From assembly GCA_000309945.1 (NCBI GenBank), contig CM001633.1, positions 4,939,793 through 5,003,792 of the forward strand: DNA of 64,000 bases, written 5' to 3'. A model generated the notes under the pieces. That model was not told where the DNA came from and did no database searches. It was given only the letters and a program-made list of their open reading frames with translations. The DNA is from Leptolyngbyaceae cyanobacterium JSC-12. Lineage in GTDB: Bacteria; Cyanobacteriota; Cyanobacteriia; Leptolyngbyales; Leptolyngbyaceae. How positions within the stretch are numbered: the first letter of the stretch is position 1; each line of letters starts with the position of its first letter. Shown here one piece after another: positions 8,227 to 17,821 of this stretch. Made by a program: the position numbers and the translations under genes.

Positions 8227-8358
8227 AGTCAGTTTCGTGTTGATCTGGCTCAGAGACTTGAGCCTTTAGACCTTGTGCTTTTGGACAGAGCACCTGGTGC
8301 GGTGAATTTAGAGTTAGCCCAAACGTTTCAGAGTTTTAATCAGAATTTTAAGGAGTTG
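8218..8358 (+). pseudogene. Possible MntA-like nucleotidyltransferase fragment
   Basis: The leader of the heme oxygenase gene is open in another frame and reads FRVDLAQRLEP then LDLVLLDRAPGAVNLELAQ. This resembles the C-terminal part of MntA-type minimal nucleotidyltransferases (antitoxin-like proteins), in which DLVLL.RA is conserved. The catalytic GSxxxG...D part is absent and no HEPN partner is nearby. It may be a relic or chance similarity; confidence is low. Confidence 0.25.
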
Positions 8359-8362
8359 TATC

Positions 8363-9133
8363 ATGACAACACTATCCATTGCCCTGCGGGAAGGGACTGC
8401 CCATGCCCATACCCTGGCAGAAAACACGGCATTCATGAAATGCTTCCTCAAAGGAGTTGTAGAGTGGGAACCCTTTCGTAAGCTGCTTGCCAATCTCTAT
8501 TTTGTTTACAGCGCTCTAGAAACACATGTTCAAAACCACTGTGATGACCCTGTTGTTGCAGCAATTCACTTTCCTGAGATTAATCGTGCTGCCAGTCTGG
8601 AGAAAGATCTGGCGTTTTATTACGGCGAACAGTGGCGAAATAAGATTGCCCCCTCTATAACTGGTCTGAACTATGTGAACCGTATCCACGAAGTTGCAAC
8701 TACAGATCCGGTTTTGTTGATTGCTCATTCTTATACTCGCTACCTGGGTGATCTATCCGGTGGGCAAGCACTCAAAACGATTATTCGTTCGGCTCTTAAT
8801 TTGCCTCCTAACCAGGGAACTGCGCTTCATGAGTTTGATCAACTTCCTACCCCAGAAGCAAAACGAGCGTTTAAGGAGCGCTACCGTCACGCGATCGATG
8901 CTTTAGACCTGGATGAAGCCACGATTCGTCGAATTGTTGCCGAAGCAAATTTTGCCTTTAGGCTCAATCGAGAGGTGATGCATGAATTGGAGTCAGATGT
9001 CAGAGTCGCGATCGGTGAGTATGTGTTTGATTTACTGACTCGGCAGGATAAACCAGGTAGTACAGAACGTACCTTACACCAATCATCTGAACTAAAAACA
9101 CCAGAACAAGAAATAGCAGAGTCTGCTATTTAA
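8363..9133 (+). CDS. ho2: Biliverdin-producing heme oxygenase
   Basis: A 256-residue soluble enzyme that opens heme to biliverdin, CO and Fe2+ using ferredoxin electrons, the first step of phycobilin synthesis. The proximal heme His lies in REGTAHAHTLAENTAFM and the distal-helix glycines in YTRYLGDLSGGQAL. AAGGAG lies 8 bp before the ATG. A ~25-residue polar tail follows the catalytic domain. Linkage to acsF and hemN points to the low-oxygen HO2 isoform rather than constitutive HO1; the symbol rests on that context. It probably forms a transcript with hemN, which starts 92 bp later. Confidence 0.94.
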   Translation: MTTLSIALREGTAHAHTLAENTAFMKCFLKGVVEWEPFRKLLANLYFVYSALETHVQNHCDDPVVAAIHFPEINRAASLEKDLAFYYGEQWRNKIAPSITGLNYVNRIHEVATTDPVLLIAHSYTRYLGDLSGGQALKTIIRSALNLPPNQGTALHEFDQLPTPEAKRAFKERYRHAIDALDLDEATIRRIVAEANFAFRLNREVMHELESDVRVAIGEYVFDLLTRQDKPGSTERTLHQSSELKTPEQEIAESAI

Positions 9134-10289
9134 AGATGTGATCTGAACCTTGTTATGACTCAATCGCGTTGTTGTTAAACCAACGATCACAGCCAGTCTT
9201 GATTTGAGAGGAGAACACAATATTCATGATTTCTGCACCATTAATTGTTCAATTTGATACTCGTTTATTACAGAAGTACGATCGCCCGTTGCCTCGCTAT
9301 ACTAGCTATCCCACTGCATCTGAGTTTATACCAGAGTTTGATCAACATCGCTTCATACCAGCGATCGCTGCTTCCAATCACCGTCAATCACCTCTATCCC
9401 TCTATGTTCATATTCCCTTTTGTCAAACAGCCTGTTACTTCTGTGGTTGCAATGTGATTGTCACTCAAAGTCAGAATGCAGCTCAATCCTACCTGGACTG
9501 CCTAGTGCAAGAAATTCGGCAGACGGCATCATTGATTGATACGTCCCGTCCAGTGACCCAAATGCATTGGGGAGGTGGTACGCCAAACTATCTCAATTTG
9601 GATCAAGTAGAGTTACTATGGCGTACTCTGCAGCATCACTTCCAATTCGCATCGAATGCGGAAATTTCTATTGAAATTAACCCTCGCTATATCAATCGTG
9701 ACTACATTTTTACATTGAGAGAGATTGGGTTTAATCGTATTAGTTTTGGTATTCAGGATTTCAACCCAAAGGTGCAGTCTGCCGTGAATCGAGTCCAGCC
9801 AGAAGATTTGTTATTTGATGTCATGAATTGGGTACAGGCGGCTAGGTTTGACAGTGTTAATGTTGATCTGATTTACGGATTGCCTTACCAAACACTACGC
9901 TCGTTTACCGAAACCATCCAAAAGACAATCGCGCTCAATCCTGATCGCATTGCGGTCTTTAGTTTTGCTTATATTCCCTGGCTGAAACCTGTGCAAAAAC
10001 AGATTGCTGCTGATGCCTTACCCAGTGCTTCTGAGAAACTGGATATCTTGCAAATGGCGATTGAAACGCTTACCCAGCATCAGTATCAATACATTGGTAT
10101 GGATCACTTTGCCAAACCTGATGATGAACTAGCGATCGCTCAACAGCACGGTACTCTAAAGCGTAACTTTCAGGGATATACAACTTTGCCGGATGCAGAA
10201 TTATTCGGTTTTGGCTTAACGTCTATCAGTATGTTGCATGATGCTTATGCCCAACATCACAAACAACTGCAAACCTATTTCCGATCAAA

Positions 10290-10815
10290 TGAACTACCCC
10301 GCTGCAAGCAGACGGGGTATCAGAATCAAAAAAGAGTAAGCTGCTCATCTCGGTGTAGCTTGAGATATTCGTTACCCTGATTTTTGACGTAGTTCGCAAT
10401 CATCCCTTCATCCCCGTGTTTCCCAACTGTACTTGCAAAATAGCCATCACTCCAAAACTCTCCACCCCATAGCTTTTGCTTCACCTGAGGACAACGCCGA
10501 AACACTTCCCTTGCGGTCAAACTCTTGATCATTTTGACCAATTTGGTCACGCTGTATGTCGGCACCGATTGGACTAAAAAGTGCACATGGTCTTTGTCTA
10601 CACCGATTTCTATAAATTTAATCTCGTAGCGTTTCTCAATCTCCAGGCAAACTTCTCGCAAAACTTCATCGACCTGTTCATCAAACACAGCCCGCCGATA
10701 CTTTGCTGGAAACACAAGGTGGTATAGCAAAACCGTAACGTTATGACTTTTGTGGATGTACTCGCTCATCCCTGCATTTTACGCTGCAGAGCAGCGGGGA
10801 ATTGACCCATAGAGA
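10290..10815 (-). mobile_element. IS200-like element, copy 1, inserted in hemN
   Basis: About 526 bp, nearly all shared with copy 2 at 45471 (common sequence 10290-10822). The ends carry subterminal hairpins rather than terminal inverted repeats: CCCCG...CGGGG near 10297-10318 and CGCTGC-AGA-GCAGCG near 10782-10796, as expected for single-strand HUH transposition. No target duplication is needed to explain the hemN reading frame. The right end is uncertain by ~7 bp because both copies are followed by TTAAAAA. Confidence 0.88.
10326..10769 (-). CDS. tnpA: IS200/IS605-family transposase (Y1 HUH, TnpA-like)
   Basis: A 147-residue Y1 transposase. The HUH metal motif is in DKDHVHFLVQS and the catalytic Tyr is probably in MIANYVKNQGNEYLK near the C-terminus. 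It is identical in protein sequence to the copy at 45506-45949. No tnpB accompanies it, so the element is of the IS200 single-gene type. It is antisense to the host gene hemN. Confidence 0.93.
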   Translation of the reverse strand: MSEYIHKSHNVTVLLYHLVFPAKYRRAVFDEQVDEVLREVCLEIEKRYEIKFIEIGVDKDHVHFLVQSVPTYSVTKLVKMIKSLTAREVFRRCPQVKQKLWGGEFWSDGYFASTVGKHGDEGMIANYVKNQGNEYLKLHRDEQLTLF

Positions 10816-11223
10816 TTAAAAACGGAGAACTGCCTATTGAACGTGGAGTTCAACTTTGCCAAGATGATCAGATTCGTCGCCACATTATCATGGAATTAAT
10901 GTGTCAATTTGGTATTTCTAAGTTAGAAGTAGAAGTTCGTTATCAGCTTGATTTTGACCACTACTTTGCACGTGAACGTCAGGCACTGATGCCCTTAGAA
11001 GCGGATGGATTAGTTGAGGTAACCAGCGATCGCATTCAGGTCACTCCCGCAGGACGTTTGCTGATCCGTAATATTGCATCCGTGTTCGATGCACATCTTC
11101 ATCAGAAGCCTGTTTCTGGGTTCTCAAAGGCAATTTAATCTACCTGTGTCAATGCTTCCACAAGTAGGGTTGCATTTTTAGAAATGCCCTGTACCTTTAC
11201 GAATGGAGAGCTAGGACAGTTGC

Positions 11224-12678
11224 ATGAGGATTCAAACGCCAGAGTGGGTAAAGCACGCTGTTTTTTACCAAATCTTTCCTGATCGCTTTGCTCGTAGCAA
11301 ACAAAGCCGCAACCAGTTGTTGCAAAATCCTAAATGGGAAGACTGGCACGAATCACCCACACTGCAAGGGTATAAGGGGGGAAATCTGTGGGGGGTGTTA
11401 GAAAAGCTGGATTACCTGCAAGATTTGGGCATTACTGCCATTTACTTTACACCGATTTTTCAGTCTGCCAGCAATCACCGCTATCACACCCATGATTACT
11501 ACACGGTAGATCCAATTTTAGGTGGAAATGCCGCGTTCGAAGCGTTACTGGATGAAGCTCATCGCCGCAACATTAAAGTTGTGTTGGATGGCGTGTTTAA
11601 CCATGCTAGTCGAGGCTTTTTCTTCTTTCATGACATTCTGGAAAATGGTCCCCATTCTCCCTGGCTCAATTGGTTCAAAATTCATGATTGGCCCTTATCT
11701 GCCTATGATGGCGATCGCCCTGCGAATTACGAAGGCTGGGCAGGCAATCGAGCATTGCCAGTGTTCAATCACGACAATCCAGAGGTGCGGGAGTATATCA
11801 TGCAAATTGCCGAGTACTGGATTAAGTTTGGCATTGATGGTTGGCGTTTGGATGTGCCATTTGAGGTGAAAACGCCCGGATTTTGGCAGGAGTTTCGGCA
11901 GCGAGTGAAAGCGATTAATTCGGAAGCTTACATTGTGGGAGAAGTGTGGGGCGATTCTCGTCAGTGGTTGCAGGGCGATCAGTTTGATGGCGTGATGAAT
12001 TATCTGTTTGCAGCTCCGACGATCGCATTTACAGCAGGCGATCGCGTCGATATTTCTCAGGTGGAAGACCGCTCTTACGATCCCTATCCGCCCCTATCTG
12101 CCAAAGCATACAGCGAAAAAATTCAGACGTTATTGAAGCTATATCCCTGGGAAATTCAACTGACCCAACTAAATTTGCTGGCAAGCCATGATACGGCTCG
12201 GCTGATCAGCATTGCTGGGGGAGACAAAGCTAGTGTTGAGCTGGCAACGCTCTTGTTGCTGACATTTCCAGGCGCACCCAGCATTTATTACGGGGATGAA
12301 GTGGGCTTACCAGGTAAGCTCGATCCCGATTCGCGCCGGGGGTTTCCGCCAGAGGCGCAGTGGGATCTGGAGATTTTTACTTATCACCGTTTGTTGATTA
12401 ATCTGCGTCATGCTCGCCCTGCCCTCTGCACAGGAGTTTACAAAGTGCTGTATGCCGAGAATACAGGCTACGCTTTTGCTCGTATCTTAGGAGTGGATGA
12501 GTTAATCGTTGCAGTCAATGTGGGAATAGATCCTCACCAAATGATCTTCAAACCATCGTCGGCAGGTCTACAAACCCAGCCTCAACGCCGATTGTTTGGT
12601 ACTCCCCAGTTTGCGTGGACTGAAGATGGTCAACTAGCGATTGAGTTACCTCCCCGCAGTGGTTGTATCCTGGGTTAG
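11224..12678 (+). CDS. Glycoside hydrolase family 13 (neopullulanase/cyclomaltodextrinase-like)
   Basis: A 484-residue (beta/alpha)8 alpha-glucan hydrolase. Conserved GH13 regions are visible: VVLDGVFNH, the nucleophile Asp in GWRLDVPFE, the acid/base Glu in IVGEVWGD and the transition-state Asp in LLASHDTAR. The N-terminus VFYQIFPDRFAR and the SRRGFP motif after YYGDEVGL fit the neopullulanase/maltogenic subgroup, but the usual N-terminal carbohydrate module is absent. There is no signal peptide, so it probably acts on cytoplasmic maltodextrins or glycogen breakdown products. The ATG follows hemN by 85 bp, and the next gene starts 42 bp downstream on the same strand. Confidence 0.9.
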   Translation: MRIQTPEWVKHAVFYQIFPDRFARSKQSRNQLLQNPKWEDWHESPTLQGYKGGNLWGVLEKLDYLQDLGITAIYFTPIFQSASNHRYHTHDYYTVDPILGGNAAFEALLDEAHRRNIKVVLDGVFNHASRGFFFFHDILENGPHSPWLNWFKIHDWPLSAYDGDRPANYEGWAGNRALPVFNHDNPEVREYIMQIAEYWIKFGIDGWRLDVPFEVKTPGFWQEFRQRVKAINSEAYIVGEVWGDSRQWLQGDQFDGVMNYLFAAPTIAFTAGDRVDISQVEDRSYDPYPPLSAKAYSEKIQTLLKLYPWEIQLTQLNLLASHDTARLISIAGGDKASVELATLLLLTFPGAPSIYYGDEVGLPGKLDPDSRRGFPPEAQWDLEIFTYHRLLINLRHARPALCTGVYKVLYAENTGYAFARILGVDELIVAVNVGIDPHQMIFKPSSAGLQTQPQRRLFGTPQFAWTEDGQLAIELPPRSGCILG

Positions 12679-12720
12679 CGCGATCGCATCATCAACTTTA
12701 TCCCATCTGACTCTCCAACT

Positions 12721-14580
12721 ATGCCTCTAATTCAGCAATTAACCACAGATGTTCTCGTTGTTGGTGGGGGAACCGGAGGCACCGCCGCTGCCATCCAAGC
12801 TGCACGACGAGGAGCTAGCGTCATCCTGGTGAGTGAGTTTTCTTGGTTAGGAGGAATGCTTACCAGTGCTGGAGTCACTGCCCCGGATGGCAATGAGTTG
12901 GCAGCATTTCAAACAGGAATTTGGGGTGCATTTTTGCGAGAACTGGAAAAGCGGCAGCCGCACGGATTAGATCATGGTTGGGTCAGCTTCTTCACCTACG
13001 ATGCGAGAGTCGGTGCAGAGATTTTTGCCGAATGGGTGGCAGAATTACCCAATTTGAAATGGATTGCAGGGCAGGTGCCACTAGAAGTTTTAAAGGACAG
13101 TGGTTCTTACGAGACCAGCTACAAAGAGCGGGTGATTGGCGTTCGGTTTGCGGATTACACCATTTACGCCCAAATCACGCTGGATGGAACTGAACTCGGA
13201 GATTTGCTGGCACTCGGTAACATTCCTCATCGTTGGGGTTGGGAATTGCAATCCGAGTTTGGCGAACCCAGTGCTCCGACTGAACCGAATCAATTAACCC
13301 GAACCTATCCTGTTCAGGCTCCTACCTGGGTTGTCGTGATGCAAGATTTTGGTGAAGCTTATGAAGCGCCAGAAATCTTACCCCCGCCCGTGGCTCCCCC
13401 TGGCGATCGCTTTTCTGGAGCCTGGGAAAATTACGGCGGCGAGAAATTTTTGAACTATGGGCGGTTACCAGGCGATCGCTTTATGATCAACTGGCCCATT
13501 CACGGCAATGATTATGGTGAAGGGGTTGAACGATTGGTTGGCAGCGAGTCTGAACGGCAAACCTTTTTACAAGAAAGTCTCTGGCACACTCAGAATTTCG
13601 CCCGTTACATTCAAACTCACCTTGGTCGGCGGTATGGTTTAGCCGATGATATTTTTCCTGCTGATGCGCACTCAATTGGTGGTGGAGCATATGCGCTGCA
13701 TCCCTACTTCCGAGAAAGCCGCCGCATCAAAGGACTTACAACTGTTCGCGAACAAGATTTGTTGCCAATTCCTAAGGGCTGGGTCGCTAGGTTACCGATC
13801 GCAGTTTCGGCAGAAGGGTGTTTGACTGCTGAAGCTGTCTGTGACGCGATCGCAATTGGTAATTATGCCAATGATCACCATTACCCTAGTGGCGATATTC
13901 AACTGGCACCAAAATCAATTCGTTGGGGCGGTCGCTGGACAGGAACTCCTTTTACCATTCCATATCGATCTCTGGTTTCTGAGACTGTGGATGGTTTTTT
14001 AGTTTGTGAAAAAAACTTATCAGTGTCGCACATAGCAAATGGAGCGACACGCCTACAACCAGTAATTTTAGGGGTGGGACAAGCCGCTGGAATGGCTGCT
14101 GCCTTGTGTGTGGAGCAAAATTGTCAGCCCCGAGAGTTAAATGTGCGATCGCTGCAAGAGTGCTTAATCCAGGATGAGATCGCTCCAGCTGCTGTGATTC
14201 CCTTGTTCAACCTTGTACCCAACCATCCACAGTGGCTTCTCTGGCAGCAATACTATCTGAATCATCCAGAAAACTACCCATTCGATGGGCACTGCCCCAT
14301 AGAGCCACCTGATACTAATGAAGTGGCTGGAAAAAGCAAGGTACAACATGCGAATAAACAAACCTTAAGCGGACGTTTCAAACGCTTGGAGGATCAACAC
14401 TATGTACTAGAGGTAGAAGCGATGGAAGGAATGCCGATGGAGATTAGCCTGGTTACACTATGCCCCTTTATCAACCAGCAGTTTCTAGATTTACCGAATA
14501 ACCAGATTATGACCGTAACAGGAACTCTAAACGAATCAGGAAACTGGCTTTTGACAAGCGCGATCGCGCCAGCCTCCTGA
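12721..14580 (+). CDS. FAD-dependent oxidoreductase
   Basis: A 619-residue flavoprotein with an N-terminal Rossmann FAD motif (DVLVVGGGTGGTAAAIQAA) and GGMLTSAGVTAPDGNE after it. The C-terminal FAD-binding return (HIANGATRLQPVILGVGQAA) is also present. The layout matches the FAD_oxidored group (PF12831-like). About 100 residues follow the flavin domain and look like an added beta-rich part. No signal peptide is present. The substrate is unknown. It may be cotranscribed with the GH13 gene 42 bp upstream, but no shared pathway is evident. Confidence 0.85.
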   Translation: MPLIQQLTTDVLVVGGGTGGTAAAIQAARRGASVILVSEFSWLGGMLTSAGVTAPDGNELAAFQTGIWGAFLRELEKRQPHGLDHGWVSFFTYDARVGAEIFAEWVAELPNLKWIAGQVPLEVLKDSGSYETSYKERVIGVRFADYTIYAQITLDGTELGDLLALGNIPHRWGWELQSEFGEPSAPTEPNQLTRTYPVQAPTWVVVMQDFGEAYEAPEILPPPVAPPGDRFSGAWENYGGEKFLNYGRLPGDRFMINWPIHGNDYGEGVERLVGSESERQTFLQESLWHTQNFARYIQTHLGRRYGLADDIFPADAHSIGGGAYALHPYFRESRRIKGLTTVREQDLLPIPKGWVARLPIAVSAEGCLTAEAVCDAIAIGNYANDHHYPSGDIQLAPKSIRWGGRWTGTPFTIPYRSLVSETVDGFLVCEKNLSVSHIANGATRLQPVILGVGQAAGMAAALCVEQNCQPRELNVRSLQECLIQDEIAPAAVIPLFNLVPNHPQWLLWQQYYLNHPENYPFDGHCPIEPPDTNEVAGKSKVQHANKQTLSGRFKRLEDQHYVLEVEAMEGMPMEISLVTLCPFINQQFLDLPNNQIMTVTGTLNESGNWLLTSAIAPAS

Positions 14581-14594
14581 AAATTGCATTCGTG

Positions 14595-14876
14595 TCAGGG
14601 CATTGGGCTACTGAAAGAAGGAGCAGGCTTACCGCGAAACTCCCCCCCTTCATCCACAATGGTTAACCGAGCAGGCTTACAGCGTTTCACAATAACAGTA
14701 ATTCCCTGTGCTCCCTCTCCTTGCAAATCCTCGATATATCCAGGCTTCGCATTCTCCGCTTCGTTAGCCGATAAAAAAGGTCCAAAATAATAAACGCACT
14801 GGGGTGAATTGGTCTTAATCTCAACCCACCAAGCAAGACCCAAAAAGTCCAACAGACTTATCAACGATTCCTGCAT
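14595..14876 (-). CDS. DUF1816 family protein
   Basis: A 93-residue protein matching the cyanobacterial DUF1816 family: SLLDFLGLAWWVEI, YYFGPFLSANEAENAKPGYI, EDLQGEGAQGITVIVKRCKP. Members are small and soluble and are found alone or fused to phycobilisome-related modules; a role is not established. It is convergent with the FAD oxidoreductase, with only 14 bp between the stop codons and no obvious terminator. Confidence 0.85.
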   Translation of the reverse strand: MQESLISLLDFLGLAWWVEIKTNSPQCVYYFGPFLSANEAENAKPGYIEDLQGEGAQGITVIVKRCKPARLTIVDEGGEFRGKPAPSFSSPMP

Positions 14877-14949
14877 TGTATTCCTGCAAATTTTGTTAAT
14901 GACTGATTGAAAAGCGCTACACCCAAAGCAGTATCGCTTAGCGTTCGCT

Positions 14950-15990
14950 TCATGAATTGTTATACTCTGGTACCTCTGCTTTTTTCAAGCGCGTTGGGTT
15001 AAATCCATCCAGATAAAAGGTCTTTGATTGACGTTGACGATAAATTTCATAAATAGCCATGCCAGCCGCAACCGAGGCATTAAGACTAGGCGTTTTTCCA
15101 GCTAATGAAATAGTAACGAGATGGTCACAGGAGCGTTGAATCAATAAACTCAAACCTTCACCCTCGGCACCAACCACTAATGCCGTTGCTCCTGAAAATT
15201 CTGTTTTCTGCAGCGGTTGGCTTGCTTCAGATGCCAGCCCATAGATCCAGAATCCTGCAGCTTTCAGCTCTTCCAGAGCACGGCTCAAGTTTACCACTCG
15301 CGCAACCGAAAAGGACTCTAACGCCCCTGCTGCTACTTTTGCCACAGTAGCCGTGATCCCAACTGCTCGTCGTTGCGGAATCACTAAACCTTGAGCACCC
15401 ATCGCTTCCGCCGTCCGAATGATCGCACCTAGATTGTGGGGATCAGTGATTCCATCAGCAACAATTAGCACGGGTTGGTCAGAGGCCGCTTTTGCTTTCT
15501 CAAGTAAGTCTGACAATTCACTATATTCGTACGGTGCAACTTGAGCGGCGATCCCTTGATGGTTTGCACCATTAGTTAGCTGGTCTAATCTGCGGGGATC
15601 AACTTCATCAATCACGCTGCCATTAGCTTTAGCTTCAGAGAGAAGAGTGTGAAAGCGAGGATCGTACCGCAGTCGAGAAATGATCCAGATGCGATTGAGG
15701 GTGCGTTGCCCTTCTAAAGCAGTCAGTACTGGATGACGACCATAGATGAGTTCAATGTCTTCTTGCGATTCTGGTACGTCGCTAGCAGGAGCTTCCAAAC
15801 TAACCGGGGCTTTAGGCTTAATTTTGGGAGTAGGTCGGCGATCGCGCTCTGCTGGAATTGGCTTGGCGAACTGGCGAGATCGCGTCCGTTGCCCAGGTTT
15901 GCCTGCACTTTTTGGGGTAGGTCGGGCGGTATTAGAGTACCGCTTGGCAGACCCTTTGTGAAAGTTGGATTTGGATTTCTTATCAGCCAT
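14950..15990 (-). CDS. rlmB: 23S rRNA (guanosine-2'-O-)-methyltransferase RlmB-type (TrmH/SpoU)
   Basis: A 346-residue SPOUT methyltransferase. The ATG at 15990 gives [14 protein letters not shown]; a longer reading adds 22 unlikely residues. A basic, Pro-rich N-terminal extension of ~95 residues precedes the L30e-like substrate-binding domain ([20 protein letters not shown]). The three SPOUT motifs follow: [29 protein letters not shown] and [20 protein letters not shown]. RlmB methylates a guanosine of the 23S peptidyl-transferase loop; the exact target here is inferred. Mini-RNase III lies 115 bp upstream on the same strand, so the pair forms an rRNA-maturation set. Confidence 0.92.
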   Translation of the reverse strand: MADKKSKSNFHKGSAKRYSNTARPTPKSAGKPGQRTRSRQFAKPIPAERDRRPTPKIKPKAPVSLEAPASDVPESQEDIELIYGRHPVLTALEGQRTLNRIWIISRLRYDPRFHTLLSEAKANGSVIDEVDPRRLDQLTNGANHQGIAAQVAPYEYSELSDLLEKAKAASDQPVLIVADGITDPHNLGAIIRTAEAMGAQGLVIPQRRAVGITATVAKVAAGALESFSVARVVNLSRALEELKAAGFWIYGLASEASQPLQKTEFSGATALVVGAEGEGLSLLIQRSCDHLVTISLAGKTPSLNASVAAGMAIYEIYRQRQSKTFYLDGFNPTRLKKAEVPEYNNS

Positions 15991-16105
15991 AATGATGTGG
16001 AAATGAATACAAGAGGAAATGTTCTGAAGACTATAAATAGATAGCCTGCGTAGCAATCACTCACCTAAAGTTAGAGAGAATTTATTCGTGAACAACCTCA
16101 TTAGG

Positions 16106-16585
16106 TTACTGATTCTCAGGGAGAGTGAACTCCAGTGAACTCAACAGAGAAAACAGTCGATCTGGATTTGTAAGGTACAGATATCCAACCAACGTTTCCA
16201 AACTAGTAGCTTGTTGATAAATGTCTGGATCGAGTCTCCGGGGGCGTCCAGTTGTTGAGTTTCGTCCTCGCTTCAGCCAATCCAGTTCAACCTGAGTTAG
16301 CTGGGGAATAAGCAATTGCAGATGGCGAGCCTGTGCTTCTGCCCTAACTTGAGCTACGACTTGCTGATGATAGATCTGAATTCGTTTGGGGGGAGTGAGA
16401 TAAAAACGACGAACGAATAATTCATAGACAGCGTCTCCTAGATAAGCTAGTGCCGCAGGAGATAATCGTTGTAGTTGGGCAGGGGATAAGGGAGAAGAGA
16501 GTAAAGGGTGAATCAACGAGTGCTCATCCGATGTCGAATCCGGAGAGCTATCAGGATCAGTCAGGATATCAACGTCGGTATGCAC
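16106..16585 (-). CDS. mrnC: Mini-ribonuclease III
   Basis: A 159-residue protein with a single RNase III catalytic domain and no dsRNA-binding domain, as in Mini-III. The signature LAYLGDAVYELFVRRF holds the first acidic residues, and YQQATSLETLVGYLYL holds the second set. In Bacillus, Mini-III trims the 23S rRNA ends. The start is GTG (MHTDVDIL) and the first ~35 residues are poorly conserved, so a later start is possible. It precedes rlmB on the same strand, consistent with a shared role in 23S maturation. Confidence 0.92.
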   Translation of the reverse strand: MHTDVDILTDPDSSPDSTSDEHSLIHPLLSSPLSPAQLQRLSPAALAYLGDAVYELFVRRFYLTPPKRIQIYHQQVVAQVRAEAQARHLQLLIPQLTQVELDWLKRGRNSTTGRPRRLDPDIYQQATSLETLVGYLYLTNPDRLFSLLSSLEFTLPENQ

Positions 16586-16683
16586 CAGTAACCAATCACC
16601 AAGGGTTTAGACGAACGATGCCAATGGAATAAAAACTTCTAAATAAAAAATTAACACTGCCAGTTGAATAAATAGCCTTCAAG

Positions 16684-17280
16684 CTAAAGCACACTATAGC
16701 GTTCCTCAGTCCAAGGCTCTCCCCGATGATGATACCCATTTCGTTCCCAGAAGCCGAGTTCCATCTGTTCCAGAAATTCTAACCCATTCAACCATTTGGC
16801 GCTCTTCCAGGCGTATAGATGAGGAATAACTAAACGCAGCGGGCCACCATGCTCGACTGGAAGCGGTTCACCGAACAACGTATGGGCAAAAAAGTTTTCC
16901 TCTCGAAGGAAATCATCAATGGTGACGTTGGTGGTGTAACCTCCGTAACAATGCTGCATAACATGCTTTGCTTGGGGGTAAACCTCTACAGACTTCATAA
17001 AATCAGTAACTTTCACCCCGCGCCACTGCACATCTAGCTTTGACCAGGTTGTTACACAGTGAAAATCGGCAGTGAAATCACTTTGAGGCATTGTCATTAA
17101 ATCATCCCAGGTAAGAGTGAGTTCTGTTGCAAGCCCCCAAACTTTTAACTGCCAAGTTTCAATCGCAACGCTGGGGGTTTCGCCATAAGTCAGCACGGGA
17201 AACCCTTTTGCTAAATGCTGACCCGGAGGGACGCGATCGCCATACTCTGCCCCAGGTTTTTGGAAAAACTTTCCCAGCAT
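16684..17280 (-). CDS. Sulfite-oxidase-like molybdopterin oxidoreductase
   Basis: A 198-residue protein consisting of the Moco-binding domain of the sulfite oxidase/YedY family. The likely Mo-ligating Cys is in ADFHCVTTWSKLDVQWRGV. PLPVEHGGPLRLVIPHLYAW and SAKWLNGLEFLE are typical family motifs. No twin-arginine leader or heme domain is present, so it is probably cytoplasmic. The physiological substrate is unknown; methionine sulfoxide reduction by analogy with MsrP is unproven because the leader is missing. Confidence 0.87.
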   Translation of the reverse strand: MLGKFFQKPGAEYGDRVPPGQHLAKGFPVLTYGETPSVAIETWQLKVWGLATELTLTWDDLMTMPQSDFTADFHCVTTWSKLDVQWRGVKVTDFMKSVEVYPQAKHVMQHCYGGYTTNVTIDDFLREENFFAHTLFGEPLPVEHGGPLRLVIPHLYAWKSAKWLNGLEFLEQMELGFWERNGYHHRGEPWTEERYSVL

Positions 17281-17420
17281 TGCCTTGTCCTCGTATGATG
17301 ACGTTGCGCTAAAACTTAACCAAAACTTGGGGAGACTGTTAGAACCAGCAATTCTTCAAACTACTCAACAGGATAAATACCCCCATTGCCCATCCCATCT
17401 GGCACACAAATTGCAGCAAT

Positions 17421-17600
17421 TTATGCTTCCTCGTCGTCTTCATCCTCATCTTGCGGATAGACAAAGCCTTCTGCCCGCCCGGTCAGGATAGACTTACCAA
17501 TAGACAATGCTTTCTGAGCCTGACTTGCCGCTTTCTGCTTCCAGGTCGCACGACGTTTGTCACGCTTGGACTTAGAGGTCTTCTTCTTAGGAACAGCCAT
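17421..17600 (-). CDS. rpmF: 50S ribosomal protein L32
   Basis: A 59-residue protein read directly from the minus strand, with ATG at 17598-17600 and TAA at 17421-17423. It starts [20 protein letters not shown], the cyanobacterial/plastid L32 signature, and continues [19 protein letters not shown]. The end is unusually acidic ([10 protein letters not shown]), common in cyanobacterial L32. It is a structural protein of the large ribosomal subunit near the peptidyl-transferase exit. The gene stands alone. Confidence 0.95.
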   Translation of the reverse strand: MAVPKKKTSKSKRDKRRATWKQKAASQAQKALSIGKSILTGRAEGFVYPQDEDEDDEEA

Positions 17601-17821
17601 TACTGAACAAAATTCTTCACAACCCTCCTATTTTAGACTAATAACCCTATTGCAGGAATACCTTCCTGTTTAATACTTGGAAAATCAAATAAGAAGCCTG
17701 AACACTCATCCTCCGACGGCAGTTGTGAGGTAAACTACGAAAAACCTACAAAAAAACTGTGGTTTTCTTCTCGATCTGGCACTTCTATCAACTAACTGAC
17801 GAAACAAGAAGGTAACTGGCT

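Larger units (their letters stand above)
9226..11138 (+). pseudogene. hemN: Oxygen-independent coproporphyrinogen III oxidase (HemN), split by an IS
   Basis: HemN decarboxylates coproporphyrinogen III anaerobically with a radical-SAM [4Fe-4S] cluster. The first part (9226 to about 10289) holds SYPTASEF, the cluster motif in HIPFCQTACYFCGC, and MHWGGGTPNYLN. It breaks off in TYFRS; the IS then adds a 29-residue tail ending at 10380. The original frame resumes near 10815 (IKNGELPIERGVQL) and ends at 11138. Joining TCA to ATT restores YFRSIKNGELPIERG, matching family sequence, so this is a clean insertion with little or no loss. The missing C-terminal ~108 residues help form the substrate site, so activity is probably lost. 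The upstream leader has GAGAGGAG. Confidence 0.93.

Noticed and set aside
10297-10796. Palindromes at the IS200-like ends as possible terminators or riboswitches
   Set aside because: They occur identically in both copies and fit the subterminal hairpins of HUH elements; no separate RNA function is needed.
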